Below, piece after piece: positions 7,793 to 19,000 of a DNA stretch of 35,770 nt. The translations under genes and the position numbers were made by a program. The notes beneath the pieces were generated by a model. That model did not search any database. It had not been told where the DNA came from and worked only from the letters and a program-made list of their open reading frames with translations. Numbering within the stretch: the first letter of the stretch is position 1; every line of letters begins with the position of its first letter. The DNA is from Ophiosphaerella korrae (taxonomy: Eukaryota > Ascomycota > Dothideomycetes > Pleosporales > Phaeosphaeriaceae): the NCBI GenBank assembly GCA_028456385.1, contig JALNQF010000393.1, forward strand, positions 1 to 35,770, given 5' to 3'.

Positions 7793-9240
7793 TTAGTGCA
7801 CGTTAGTAGTGCGCGTTGGCGCACGGTCGTTGTGTCTAAGTCCTTCTCTCAGCCTCCTCAGCCAATCTCTGTCCATCCTAAGCCTATAATACGCCTCCTA
7901 TAGCTATATACTATCTTGACTTGTCTCTTTTCTATCTCTAGCGATTGTTTGTAACCTTAAGTTTAATACTTTCTTCTACAAGAATAGCTACTAAGTGCAT
8001 TGCTATCTAACAGCCCTTAACAAGTTAAGATAGAGCTTAACTAGAGGGGCTTTAAGATTAACGTTAAAGAAGAGTTCTAAGTAGTTAAGCCTACTTCTTA
8101 AGCTAAGTAACTATATAAGGCGTCTCTACTGCCTATAGGCTCGTATTACTAGCTAGAATAGGAGATAGCGTTCTAACAAGAGTTAGGTTTAATAGAACCT
8201 AGGTAGGCTTAAATAGGATAAGTCTTACTACCTAGAATCTACTTTTAATTATAGCTTTAGAGAAGACTTATAGGCGTATATAAGTATATACCTAAAAGAA
8301 CTTTTCTTTATTAATATAGAAGACTCCTTAGCGTACTAGCTATCTAATCTTATAACTATACGTAGACTTAAGAAGAGAAAAGTAGCTAATATTAAGTAGC
8401 TAAAAGAGGTAAGAAGAGTAAGCTAGTATATAGAAGCTAATAATCTTATTATCTTTATAATACTAGTTAAACTTAGGTATAGTATAGCTACTATACCTAT
8501 TTAAGATTAGAAGCCTATATATACCTATTAACTACTACGTATACTTATTAAAGTACTTTAGCTACTAAAACTCTAGCTTATTAGTTATCTAGCTATTATT
8601 AGAGACTATAATTATCTAGTTAAGTAGAAAGTCTTAATACTAGCTAGCTTAGTAGACTTTACTAACTAAAATTATAAATAGTAGTAATATTAAGCTAGAC
8701 GTACTAATATACTTAATTACTATAACTTAGTTATAATTACTAGGCTATATATTAGTAGCTTAACTAATTATATTTAAACTAGTAACTACTTTTAATATAC
8801 TAGCTACTTTTATTATAAAGCTTATCTTATTAAAGTTATATATATTTTTATTAAGTATACTATATATTTTATATATCTTTTATATAAGCCTAAACTATAC
8901 TTAAATTTTAACTAGATTTTTATATTTAGTATACTATAAGTAGAGCTTTTTATTTTACTTTATTTAAAGCTAAAACTAGCTCTTAACTTAATATAATACT
9001 TAGTTCTTACTAATAAGTTTAGGAGAAAGATTTTAGCTATATATAGTAAGAAGAATATCTACTAATTACTATATATTAATAATATAAAGTAGACAGCTAT
9101 ATTAGTTAAAGTCTAAGATCTAGTTAATAAAAGACTAGTCTTTAATTAAAGAGAGCTTATACTTTCTTTTATTAAATTTTTAGATTAATAGGATATATTA
9201 GATATACTACTTAAGTATTATTATTAGTATATTCTATAAG
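7793..9240 (-). pseudogene. Fot1/pogo transposase relic (pogo-2), half RIP-degraded
   Basis: The minus-strand frame covers nearly the whole transposase. From right to left I see an ILDFN-YS-LY block (family ILDLDxRGFxP), SKNQVLYQVK (GKNWVxxFVK), IYNFNKISFI (first catalytic Asp, DETGF changed to NKISF), NNSQITNKLEFQQLKYFNKY (DNGWTTNELGLEWLKHFNKH), AYSSYLFQLLNISYFSLLKS (HSSHLxQPLDVGCFSPLK), INKEKFFQVY, LILFKPTQVLL and the C-terminal RMDRDWLRRLRE. The stop is at 7793-7795. The C-terminal 200 bp keeps normal CpA/TpG and an intact reading frame. From about 8030 rightward CpA vanishes and TAA/TAG stops crowd the frame, so the RIP boundary runs inside this one element. Several catalytic residues are lost, so the copy is inactive. 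The N-terminal limit is uncertain; the Psq helix was not clearly found. Confidence 0.85.
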
Positions 9241-9373
9241 TACTTTTTATATTCTTATTTTAAATAGATTTAGTTCTAAAGAGTATTTTTTTTACTTTTT
9301 TAAAGTAATTAAGTATATTAAGTAAGTAGTATAGCTAATAAGATAGAAGAGAGATAAGTAGTTTTAGTAAAGT

Positions 9374-9441
9374 AAGCTAAAGAGTAGTATAAGCTAAAGA
9401 GTAGTATAAGCTAAAGAGTAGTATAAGCTAAAGAGTAGTAA
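9374..9441. repeat. Four tandem copies of a 17-bp unit
   Basis: AAGCTAAAGAGTAGTAT is repeated at 9374, 9391, 9408 and 9425, the last copy with one end mismatch. The unit is internally free of CpA/TpG. The copies are nearly identical although surrounding relics are heavily diverged. This suggests expansion after the RIP-type mutation or a short slippage array. Confidence 0.8.
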
Positions 9442-10539
9442 GATATATTAGAGTACTTAGAGCTTACTAAAGCTAAAGTATTATATAGTAAGTAAAATAG
9501 TACTTACTCTAAAAGCTTAGTAACTTATAAACTTTAATTTTTAGTAAATAATATAACTTTAAGTTCTTATAACTCTACTAATACTTATCTAAATTAATTA
9601 ATTTTTATAGTAATTAAATTACTATATTAAGAAATAGTATTTCTAATATTAATATACTCTAAAATTCTTATATAAAAGGTACCTAAAACTTTAATAATAC
9701 TTATAGTATACTATATAATTATTTAGATATTTTTACCTTTAATAATATTAGTAAATAAATAAGATAAGCTATAATTATTAGATTTAAAAGAGGTTATAGT
9801 AGTTTAATAAAAAGGCTTTTTTATAATAGCTATATAAAGGCCTTACTAGAGAGAAATACTAGAGCTTTTAGAAAAGCCCTTTTTATTAGTTAGTTACTTA
9901 TAACTTAAAAGTACTAGGTATAAACTAAGTAGATTAATTCTTCTATCTTTCTATTTTTAGTTCTACGCTTTATCTATATATCTATAATATAGTAGTCTTA
10001 GCTAAGTCTTTTAAGATAGTAGTAAGCTAGATCCTTAATACTCTTTCTATTAAGGTACTAGTTTCTTTATTATATTAGTTATACTAACGTAGTCTTTTTC
10101 TTTATATATAAGATCTTTTATTTAATTCCTTTATTTATAAAGGTTAAAGCTATAATCTATTTAGCTATAGTAAGAGTAGTAGCTTAGTAATTATTACGCT
10201 TATACACTAAGCTAATTAGATTACTATACTAGCTTAAGTAAGCTAATTAATAGATTCTAGGTATACCTAGAATCTATTGCGCCTCTCTATATATATACTA
10301 TTAAGTATCTAATTACGTATATAATCGCGTATTATATATCTAATTATATAACTTATCTAATAATAATATACTAAAATAATTATAAATTTAATTAAACTTA
10401 CTATAATAATAAGGCTATATACAAGAAAAGAAGTTATAAGCTTCTTTTTAATATAAGTAAGCTATACTAAGTTAATTAATTTATTTAAAATTATAGATAA
10501 GATACTTATATATTAACTTAGGTAGTACTTACTACTAAA
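9442..10539. other. AT-rich relic sequence with inverted repeats, no identifiable gene
   Basis: No frame was assigned. Two structures stand out. At 9805-9888 a TAATAAAAAGGCTTTT arm and its near-complement AAAAGCCCTTTTTATTA flank about 50 bp, a small MITE-like hairpin. At 10249-10278 there is a perfect 30-bp palindrome centred on GGTATACC. The rightmost part probably holds the N-terminal region of the Tc1-like relic that follows. Confidence 0.5.
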
Positions 10540-11229
10540 CTTAATCTTAGAGTAAGTAGATAGACTCTAAAATAAGCTCTTAACTTTTTTAATTATTATA
10601 AATATATTACTTATATAAAGGGCTAGGTCTCTAAGTACTATACTAAAGAAAAAGTACTTTTTTCTAAAACTTATTTCTATCTAAAACCTAAGCTTAAAAA
10701 CTAAGAAAATATTTATTTTTTAAATAAAGTATACTATAAAGTTAGCTTATAAAGTAAACTCTAGATTATATATTAGCTTAGTAAGAGATACTATAGTAAT
10801 TATATATAAAAGTAGCTTAATAAAGATAATAAAAAGTATTAAAAAACTTTTTATATATAAGTAGCTATAAGCTATAACTTTAAATCTAAGCTTAACTTCT
10901 ATAAAACTTTAAGAAATACTAATAGTAAGCTCTTTTTCTTAGTCTACTAAAATTAAATACTTAAGCTAATTATAAGTAAATAGCTAAAAGATCTCTTAGT
11001 TAAATACTTTATAATAGAAGAAAATAATAATTCTAGATATAGTAGAAGTTTAAAGAGTAATATTATTATAAAATAAAATAAAAAATATAACTTAGATTAC
11101 TACTTTAATATAGCTAACTTACTAGACCTCTTACTAATTAAAAACTACTAGTAAGTTATAAAATAATACTTTAAAAAATACTTATATAAAAATAAAATAG
11201 AGATAATAGAGCTTATAAAAAAAAGCTTA
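10540..11229 (+). pseudogene. Tc1-like transposase relic A, truncated by an LTR
   Basis: Reading through TAA/TAG, the frame follows a Tc1/mariner-superfamily DDE transposase common in fungi. VDRQTLKQAL lies near 10556. ENIYFLNKVYY near 10705-10735 corresponds to the SDEVHF block with the first catalytic Asp (now Asn). AISYNFKSKLNFYKTLRNTN corresponds to GYDFKSxxHFYxxPGNTNG. FIIEEDNNSRYSR near 11010 corresponds to LEEDGDSGHG, the second Asp. YYFNIANLLDLLLIKNYQQV near 11115-11165 corresponds to YFNCASSPDLSPIENCWQPV, the third catalytic site. It breaks off at IIELIKKSL, where LTR-a begins, so the C-terminal tail is missing. The continuation was not found right of the LTR array. Inactive. Confidence 0.85.
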
Positions 11230-11671
11230 TAATATAGCTATAATAAAAGAAAGCTAAATAAAGTAAATTAAGTTAATAATAGAAGATAATAACGTATAAA
11301 ACCTATAAGTAGATAAACCTAATTAGGAAACTTAATATAACCTAAGTACGTAATAAATTTATAAATTTATAATCTTAGTAAATATAAAGCTATAAAGCTA
11401 GTACGTAATAAATTTATAAATTTATAATCTTAGTAAATATAAAGTTATAAAGCTAGTAAAACCTATAAGTATATAAGTAGGTAGAATATATATTATTAGG
11501 ATAGTATTAGTAATTTAATTATTAACTATAAGCGATAATACTTAAAAGTTATAAAATATCCTCTATTATTATAGCCTATTACTAGATTACTATATAAGCT
11601 TTTATTATTACTTTTTAGGCTACTAATACTTTAATAAGTTATTAGATAGTTAACCTAGTAACTCTATTATA
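11230..11671 (+). repeat. Gypsy LTR-a, contains a duplicated 55-bp segment
   Basis: It starts TAATATAGCTATAAT and ends AACTCTATTATA, collinear with LTR-b and LTR-c. The 55-bp segment 11346-11400 is repeated almost exactly at 11401-11455. It interrupts Tc1-like relic A. Confidence 0.75.
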
Positions 11672-12110
11672 CTTATAATAATATATAAAAAAATATAATA
11701 AATAATAGTAATTTATTTAGAAATACTTACTAGTTATAAGTATAGAAAAAGTATATAAAGACTAGAAAATATATAATCTTAAAAAAATAAAGTTTATAAT
11801 ATTATAAAAATAAATAAAGTAATAAATAGCTATAGTAAAAAAAAAATACTTATATAAAGAAAGTAGTAGTACTTTATAAAAAAGATATAATAGATTAAAA
11901 AAGCTTATATACTAAGTATACTAGTAATATACTATATTCTAATAGAAATAAGACCTAGTATAAATAAGTAGAGAAAAAGAGATAATAAAAGAATAAGCCT
12001 AAAATATCTAGTGTACTTTAATATATTATAGTTATTATACTTAAATAAGAATTATATTATATATAAAAACTTTAAAGTAAGAAACTATATATAGCTAGTA
12101 AGAAGAAAGA
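11672..12110 (+). pseudogene. Gypsy gag C-terminal fragment between two LTRs
   Basis: The fragment aligns with 14060-14490 of the outer element: VISIEKAYKDQK, then YYKKDxIDKAYIL-like and KNYIIYKNFKV blocks read through stops. The leader, the N-terminal gag and everything after this gag part are missing. So LTR-a, this piece and LTR-b form an internally deleted element or the product of LTR recombination. Its left breakpoint lies close, in gag coordinates, to the right breakpoint of the other gag fragment (27734), with about 40 bp of overlap. Confidence 0.7.
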
Positions 12111-12499
12111 TATTATAGCTATAATAAAAAAAAGCTAATTAGAACTAATTAGCCTTACTATAGATAATAATAATATATATAACCTATAAAGTAATAAACT
12201 TAATTAGAAAACTAACTATAATAGAGATACGTAATAAATTTGTAATTCGCGATCTTGGTAAATATAAAGTACAAAGTAGGCTAAGAAGTATAGGTATATA
12301 GTTAGTAATAATATATATTATTAGGATAGTATTAGTAATCTAATCTCTAACCTAGAATACTAATACTTAATATTATATATATAAATTAACTATTATTTAT
12401 AGTTATTATATAATTATAATATAAGCTTTTATTATTACTTTTTAGTCTACTAATAACTTTATAAGCTATTAGAAAGTTAACTCTAGTACGCCTATTATA
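12111..12499 (+). repeat. LTR-b, 5' LTR of the outer Gypsy element
   Basis: It starts TATTATAGCTATAATAA and ends CGCCTATTATA, followed directly by the leader CTTTACTAAT that also follows LTR-c at 26107. It has one copy of the 54/55-bp segment that is doubled in LTR-a and LTR-c. Identity to LTR-c is clear but strongly eroded by transitions. Confidence 0.8.
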
Positions 12500-14915
12500 C
12501 TTTACTAATCTAGTTACTAAAAAGAGTAAAGTATAAGTAGTATATAGTCTAGCTAATATAATAGTAGAATATTTAATAAAATAAATAACTAGGGTACTTT
12601 TAAGTAGTTATAAATTAGATAATATAAGATAGAGAGTAATTAGAGAATATATAAATAGTCTAATTTTAATAAAAAAAGATATAAAAATATTAATTAATAC
12701 TTTAAAAACGTAGAATAAAGAACTATAAAATTACTTAAAGTAAAATAAAGTAGAAATTAAAGCTATTATTAAAAGATAAAACTAGATAGAACTAATTATC
12801 TAAAGATTAGAGATAAGTATAATAAAGAAGCTACTTAAGATACTTATACTTAAGAAGTTCAATAGAATAAAAGAAAAATTAAGATCCTTTATAGTATTAG
12901 TATAACTCTAAATAGATATATAAGTACTATACTTTAATATAGAAGAAAAGAAAGTAATATATATTAGAATATACTTTAAAGAAAATATAATAAAATAGTT
13001 TAAATCTTACTAGATAGATTATATAATATATACTCTAATAATATAGAAAGATAAAACTAAAGTTATTTTTAGAAGTTATAAGTACTTTACTAAATAAATA
13101 AGAGTAGTATTTAGAGATATAGATATTACCTAATAAGCCAAAGAAAAACTTAAGAAGCTTATATAGAGTAAGAGTATCTTAGAATATATATTATAATTTA
13201 AATAACTAGCTTAAAATATAGAATAGAATAAAGTATCTTTAATATTAAGATTTAAGTAAAGATTAAATATAAAAATCTAATATAAAATAATTTATATAGA
13301 AAAACTAAAGATACTAGAAACTCTAAAATAATAAGTAATATAAATTAATAATAATCTTTATAAGTAGAAAAAAAATAAGTATAAGAACTAACTAAGAAAC
13401 TTAGATAGTAGAGACTTTATAATCCTTAATACTAATAAGAATAAAAAAAAAAAAAAGAATAAAAACTTTATATACTTTAATTATAGTAAGAAAGGCTACT
13501 ATATAAAAGACTACTAATTATAAAAGAAAAAAGATATAGTATATTATAAATATAAGAAGCTAAGATACTTTATAAAAGACTATAGAAGTAAAGACTTAAA
13601 GAAAGAAATATAGTTAAAGATAACTAAGAAAAAAAAAGAAGTACTATAAGTATAGGCTAAACCTTAGGAAAAAGTAGCTAGGAGTAAAGAAGTATAATAT
13701 ATAATACTCTATTAGACCTTTTATTATAACAATAACTACGATATATATCTTTCTAGTAAGTAGAGAGTAGTATAGTTCTTATAAAAATAGAGATATAGAG
13801 TAGCTATAATAAAGGAGAGAATAAAAGTATAGCTAGAAGAAATAGTATATATAATAAACCTACTAATAGAAGACTTAGAAAAGAAAGGACCCTTAGAACT
13901 ATTAATCTAGGCTAAAGGACTAGCACTAGATAAAGAGACTACTATAGCTACTTCTAAAGAACTATAAGAAAGTAAGAAATAAGTAAGTATAAAAAGTATA
14001 GAATATACCTAGCTAATAATATATAGCTATAATAGCTATATAATAATAGATATAGAAAAATAAAATAAAGAATAGAAGTTTATTTAAATATACTTAATAG
14101 TTATAAGTATAGAGAAAGCGTATAAAGACTAGAAAGAACATAATCCTAAAGAAATAAAGTTTATACTATTTTAAGAATAGATAAAGTAATATATAGTTAT
14201 AGTAAGAAGAATACTTATATAAAAAGAATAGTAATACTTTATAAGAAAGACGTAATAGATTAATAAAGCTTATATACTAAGAGTACTAGTAGTATACTAT
14301 ATCTTAATAATAAATATACCTAGTAAAAGTAAGTACTAAGAAGGAGATAATAAAATAATAAACCTAGAACATCTAGTATACTTTAAAACATTATAGATAT
14401 TATACCTAGACAAGAATTATATTATATATAGAAACTCTAAGGTAAATAATAATATATAGCCTATAAGAAGAAGAGGCTATAACTATATAAGGGTAATCTT
14501 AGTAGAAGATATCTAAGGATAAGAAATAACCCTAGAAGATAGATACGTAGTAGTAAGACCTAGACCTAAACTATTAAAGAAATACGTCTAGAGAGAACTA
14601 TAGTATAAATATACGTATAATAAATATCTAAAATATAATAAATATAAACTTAAAATAGGGCTATAGCTTTAGAAAGATAGATAATTTATAAAGTTACTTA
14701 AAGAAGAAAAACTAGAAGGCGTAAGAAGCCTATATATTATAAAAATAGGTATATACTAAGAAAAGAAAGTATAACTAATAATTTATAGTAGAGCTACAAA
14801 GAACTTTATATTAAAAAAGTTTATAGAAATATAAGGAATAAAGTATACTATAAAGAAATACTCTTAATAACTAAGTATAATTAAAGGAAAACTATTTTAA
14901 GAACTTATTAGGTTT
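12500..14915 (+). pseudogene. Gag and protease region of the outer Gypsy element
   Basis: Read through TAA/TAG, the frame encodes a Gag with coiled N-terminal part and two degenerate CCHC zinc knuckles. FNYSKKGYYIKDY (13475-13515) stands for CFNCGKKGHYIKDC, and YYKYKKLRYFIKDY (13541-13585) for CYKCKKLGHFIKDC. Knuckle Cys and His codons have become Tyr, the expected outcome of TGY-to-TAY and CAY-to-TAY change. After a long linker, YSRATKNFI (14781-14810) marks the retroviral-type aspartic protease active site (DSGATRNFI in the nested copy's ancestor). The frame reaches ELIRFK at 14915, where the nested element enters. Gag would package the element RNA and the protease would process the polyprotein. 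Neither can be made here. Confidence 0.85.
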
Positions 14916-14920
14916 AAAAT
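14916..14920. repeat. Target-site duplication AAAAT, left copy
   Basis: AAAAT at 14916-14920 and 21901-21905 flank the nested element. Deleting the insert plus one copy restores the outer element's frame (ELIRFK continues as IVLSILELEG), which confirms these borders. Confidence 0.9.
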
Positions 14921-15348
14921 TATAACAGGTCGCCTATTATTAACTATAAGCGCTAGTAATAGGGAGTTAGTAGATTAAAAGATAATAACAAAAGCTTATA
15001 TAGAGATCTATAATAACTATAAATAGTAGAAGATATTTTGTAACTATCTTGTACTAGCGTTCTATAGTTAATAGATTAAATTACTAATACTATCCTAATA
15101 ATACGCATCCTACTAACTATATACTTATTATAATCTATAATCTATGTTTACTAAGACTAGTAGATTATAAATTATCTTAATCTATAATCTATTAATACTA
15201 AGAGTCTATAGACTATAGATTACCCTAGGTATCCTAGTTATATATTATCTCCTAATTAAGATTATTACTCTACTTGTTCTATAGTTTGTTAGTATCTAAA
15301 TTAAGACTAATTAGTTCTATCTTAATTCTTTCTATTACACCTATAACA
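14921..15348 (-). repeat. 3' LTR of the nested element
   Basis: 428 bp, with plus-strand ends TATAACAGGTCG and CCTATAACA; the ancestral termini were probably TG and CA. It is longer than its partner because of an extra segment around 15125-15185, rich in TAATCTATAATCTA motifs. The adjoining 15349-15362 is the polypurine tract on the minus strand. Confidence 0.9.
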
Positions 15349-16029
15349 CTATCTCTCTTTTTAGGTAAGTCCTAGTTTTCTTATCCTAGAGCTAAAGTTA
15401 TTAGTCTAGTTTCTTTATTAATATAGAGTTCTTTATCCTCCTTTATACCTATTTTATCTATACGTTATTACTACCTTCTTGCTAATTGCGTATTACGCAA
15501 TAGTATTAAAATATTTCCTTGTTCTTATTATACTTCTCTTAAGTTAAACCCTAAGTCTCTTCTTTATATTATTTCTATAAATAATAGTAGAGCTAATAAA
15601 GTATATATTTGTGTAAATATACGTAGCTCTTATAATATATCTAGTGTTTTTCTTTCTAAATATAAGTTTATTATACTTATTCTTATATCTAAGCTTAATA
15701 ATAATAGGGAAAGCTATTAACTAGACTTAAGAGAAATTACTATCTTAAATTGTAGAAGCTAAAGCTAAGTATAAGTATATCTAGAAGCTTACTTAGAGTA
15801 AGCTAGTAAAGAATTAAGCTTATCTCTCTTGTCTTTATAAGATAAAGGCCTTAAATAATAAGAAGTTAGCTAAGTAGTTTATAGCTCTAGAAGCTAAGCT
15901 AGACTTAGATAAAGTATTTAATATTGCTATAGTAGGTCTTACGCTAAACGTCTCTACTACCTCTTTATCTATTATTAGTAATATTAGTTCTCTTAGTTTA
16001 CTACTAGGCGTTCTAAAGGGTTTTAATTT

Positions 16030-19000
16030 TAGAACTCTTCTAATTTCTTAGAGTAATTAAGATTATCTTCTAGTTCTTATATTTTCTCCTATAGTTATCC
16101 TTTTTCGTCTATACCTATCTATTCTACTAAGTAGTAGTTTCTTCTATTTTAGAACTAGTATTATAGGATTTTCTTAACTTCTTATTCTTCTTATTCTCTA
16201 TAAGTATCTACTTTATATACTAGTAGTTCTATATTCTATAGTACTTTTTCTAGTAGGGCTACGTAGAATATTAAGTATATCTTTATCTTATTTAGTAGTT
16301 CTAATCTAAATATAACTAGTGTAACTTCTTTCTTAATTTTATATAGTCTTATTTTAATATAGTCTAATTTAGAATTTAGGCGTTTACTCTTAATATTCTT
16401 CTATACTAACTATACTTTTTCTCTCTCTTTAAATTAGGGTCTCTCTTTATACTTCTTATTATAGTATTTTACTATATAGTTATATAAGAATTCTATATCT
16501 TATCTTAGTTAATTATGTATATCTTTAAGTCTATTAGCGAAGTTTTCTCCTCTAGAGAACTAAGATATCTAATTTCTTAGTATCTAGTATATATTAGGCT
16601 TAAATCTATAGTTTATAAAGAAAGGTAATACTCTTATTACTATATTCTTTACGCTATTATATGCTAACTATGCTATAGGTAGTAGCTATACCTAATTGTT
16701 CTAGTTGTAGTTAAGGTAGTATTTTAAGTATTATTCTACTATCTAATTTATTTATTTTAATTATCTATTTATTTGTAGTTAATATGCTGTAGATATTACG
16801 TATTGTATTCCTAATTACGCTGTTATTATTCTCTATAGTTTTAATATAAATTGTATATCTTTATCTATAATAATCTTGTTTAGTAGTCTATATTAACTAA
16901 TTATAGTTCCTAGGACTTAATATATAGTAACCTCTATCCTACTTTTCTTTTTATATAGTCTAAAGTATATATACTTTATAAGCTTATCTACTATTATTAT
17001 AATTCTATTATATTTAACTCCTAATATTAGGTCTCTAGACTTAGGTAGTTTTGTAATAAAGTCTATTATAATAACTCTTTATAGTTATTCTAGTATTTCT
17101 ACTAGTTATAGTATTCTATATAGTACGTATTTATTATATTTATTTTTGTAATATTCTATATAATCTTATAGTACTTCTATTACTAGTTGTCTTGCTTTTA
17201 GAATATAGTATTCTTATAGTAGTCTATCTAATATTTTTTTAGTTCCTTAGTAACTATATACTAGTAATTTATAGAATTGTTATATAAATTCTTTCTAAAT
17301 CTTATTTAGAATATATATTCTTCTATAAGCTTATACAAATCCTTCTTAAACATCTAATTTCTTTATTTCTTTAGATACTTCTTACGTTATTTTCTAAATC
17401 TATTTATCTAGTTTATTACTTATTCTTTTAAGTATTACAGCTATCTTAGGTATATTTAGGACTAAGTGTCTTTCTTTATTCTTAACTAAAACTATTCTAG
17501 TAGCGCTTACTTCTTCTTATAAGTCTAGTCTTCTACTAAGGGTATCTATAAATTAGTTATCTTTCTCTTTTATATATATAATTTCTATATTAAATATTAA
17601 TAAGAATTCCTACTATCTTATATAGCGTTATAATAGTTCTTTATTTATTATAAATCTTATAAGATTCTTATAATCTATATAGACCTTTATCTAATACTTT
17701 ACTCCTTATAAGTATACTCTCTATTATTTAAATACTTTATAGATTGCTAGTATTTCCTTATTATAGATTAGGTAGTTAAGTTCTACTATTTTTATCTTCT
17801 TAGAGAAGTATTTAACTAAGTGTTCTTTTTTAGTTTCTAGGACTTCTTGTATTAGTACTATTCTATAGACTAAGTTAGATATATCTATTTTTACTATTAC
17901 TAGTAGGTCTAGGTTATATATTCTAATAACTAGGTTTTCTATAAACTTCTTCTTAATTTTATTAAATACTTTATTATATTCTTTTATCTATTTAAATAGC
18001 GTGTCTTTCTTTATAAGTTTTATTATTAGTTCTATATCTTTAGACTATCCTACTATTAATTTTCTATAAAAGTTAGCTAGTCTATAAAATTACTGTACCT
18101 CTTTTAGGTTCCTTAGGGTTAGCTATTCGTTAATTAATCTAATCTTTTCTAGGTCGATCCTAATTTTTCCTAGTTTAATAATAAATCTAAGGAAAACTGT
18201 TTTCTTTATATAGAACTTGCATTTTCTTATCTTAAAAAATAGTTTATTTTCTACTAATTTCTCTAATACTCTATACACGTGTTACACGTATTCTTCTTCT
18301 ATTTCTAAGAATATAAAGATATCGTCTAAGTATATAAATATAAATATATCTAAGTACTCTCTTAGTATTATATTAATTCTTTCTTAGAATACTACTAGTG
18401 CGTTTATTAAGCTAAATAGTATAACTAAGTATTTATATAGTTTATACTATATTCTAAATACTATCTTTTACTTATTACTTTCTTTAATTCTAATCTAATA
18501 GTAGGCGTTTTAGATATCTAGTTTTATAAAGATTCTTACTCTTTATAGTCTATCTTGTATTCTATCTATTTATAGTAGTAGGTATTAATTTTTATTAGTA
18601 ATTACGTTAGTTTTCTTAAAATCTATATAAGGTCTCTTATTACTTATTCTCTTTTTATCTACGAATATTAGTCTATACGCTACTAAGGATTTAGATTCTC
18701 TTATCTATTTTTTTTTATTACATTTTAGATAAATATTCTTTTAATTTTAGATTTTTCTTCTATTTTTTAGTAGACTAGGCTCTATCTTACGTTTTTACCT
18801 TCTTCTAGTTCTATCGTTAAATCTTATAGTTAATATTCTAGAAGGTAGTCTTCTAGCTTAATAAGCTATTTTTCCTACTTCTTATATTCTTCTAGGAATT
18901 CTCCTTTATATATACTTATGTTAGCTTTTAGTATATCTTGTTTAGAGTAGTTAATTTCTCCTATTCTCTAATTAATTCTTAGGTTAGTTATCTATAACTA

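Noticed and set aside
9374..9441. CRISPR array
   Set aside because: The 17-bp units are directly adjacent with no spacers, in eukaryotic transposon-derived DNA.
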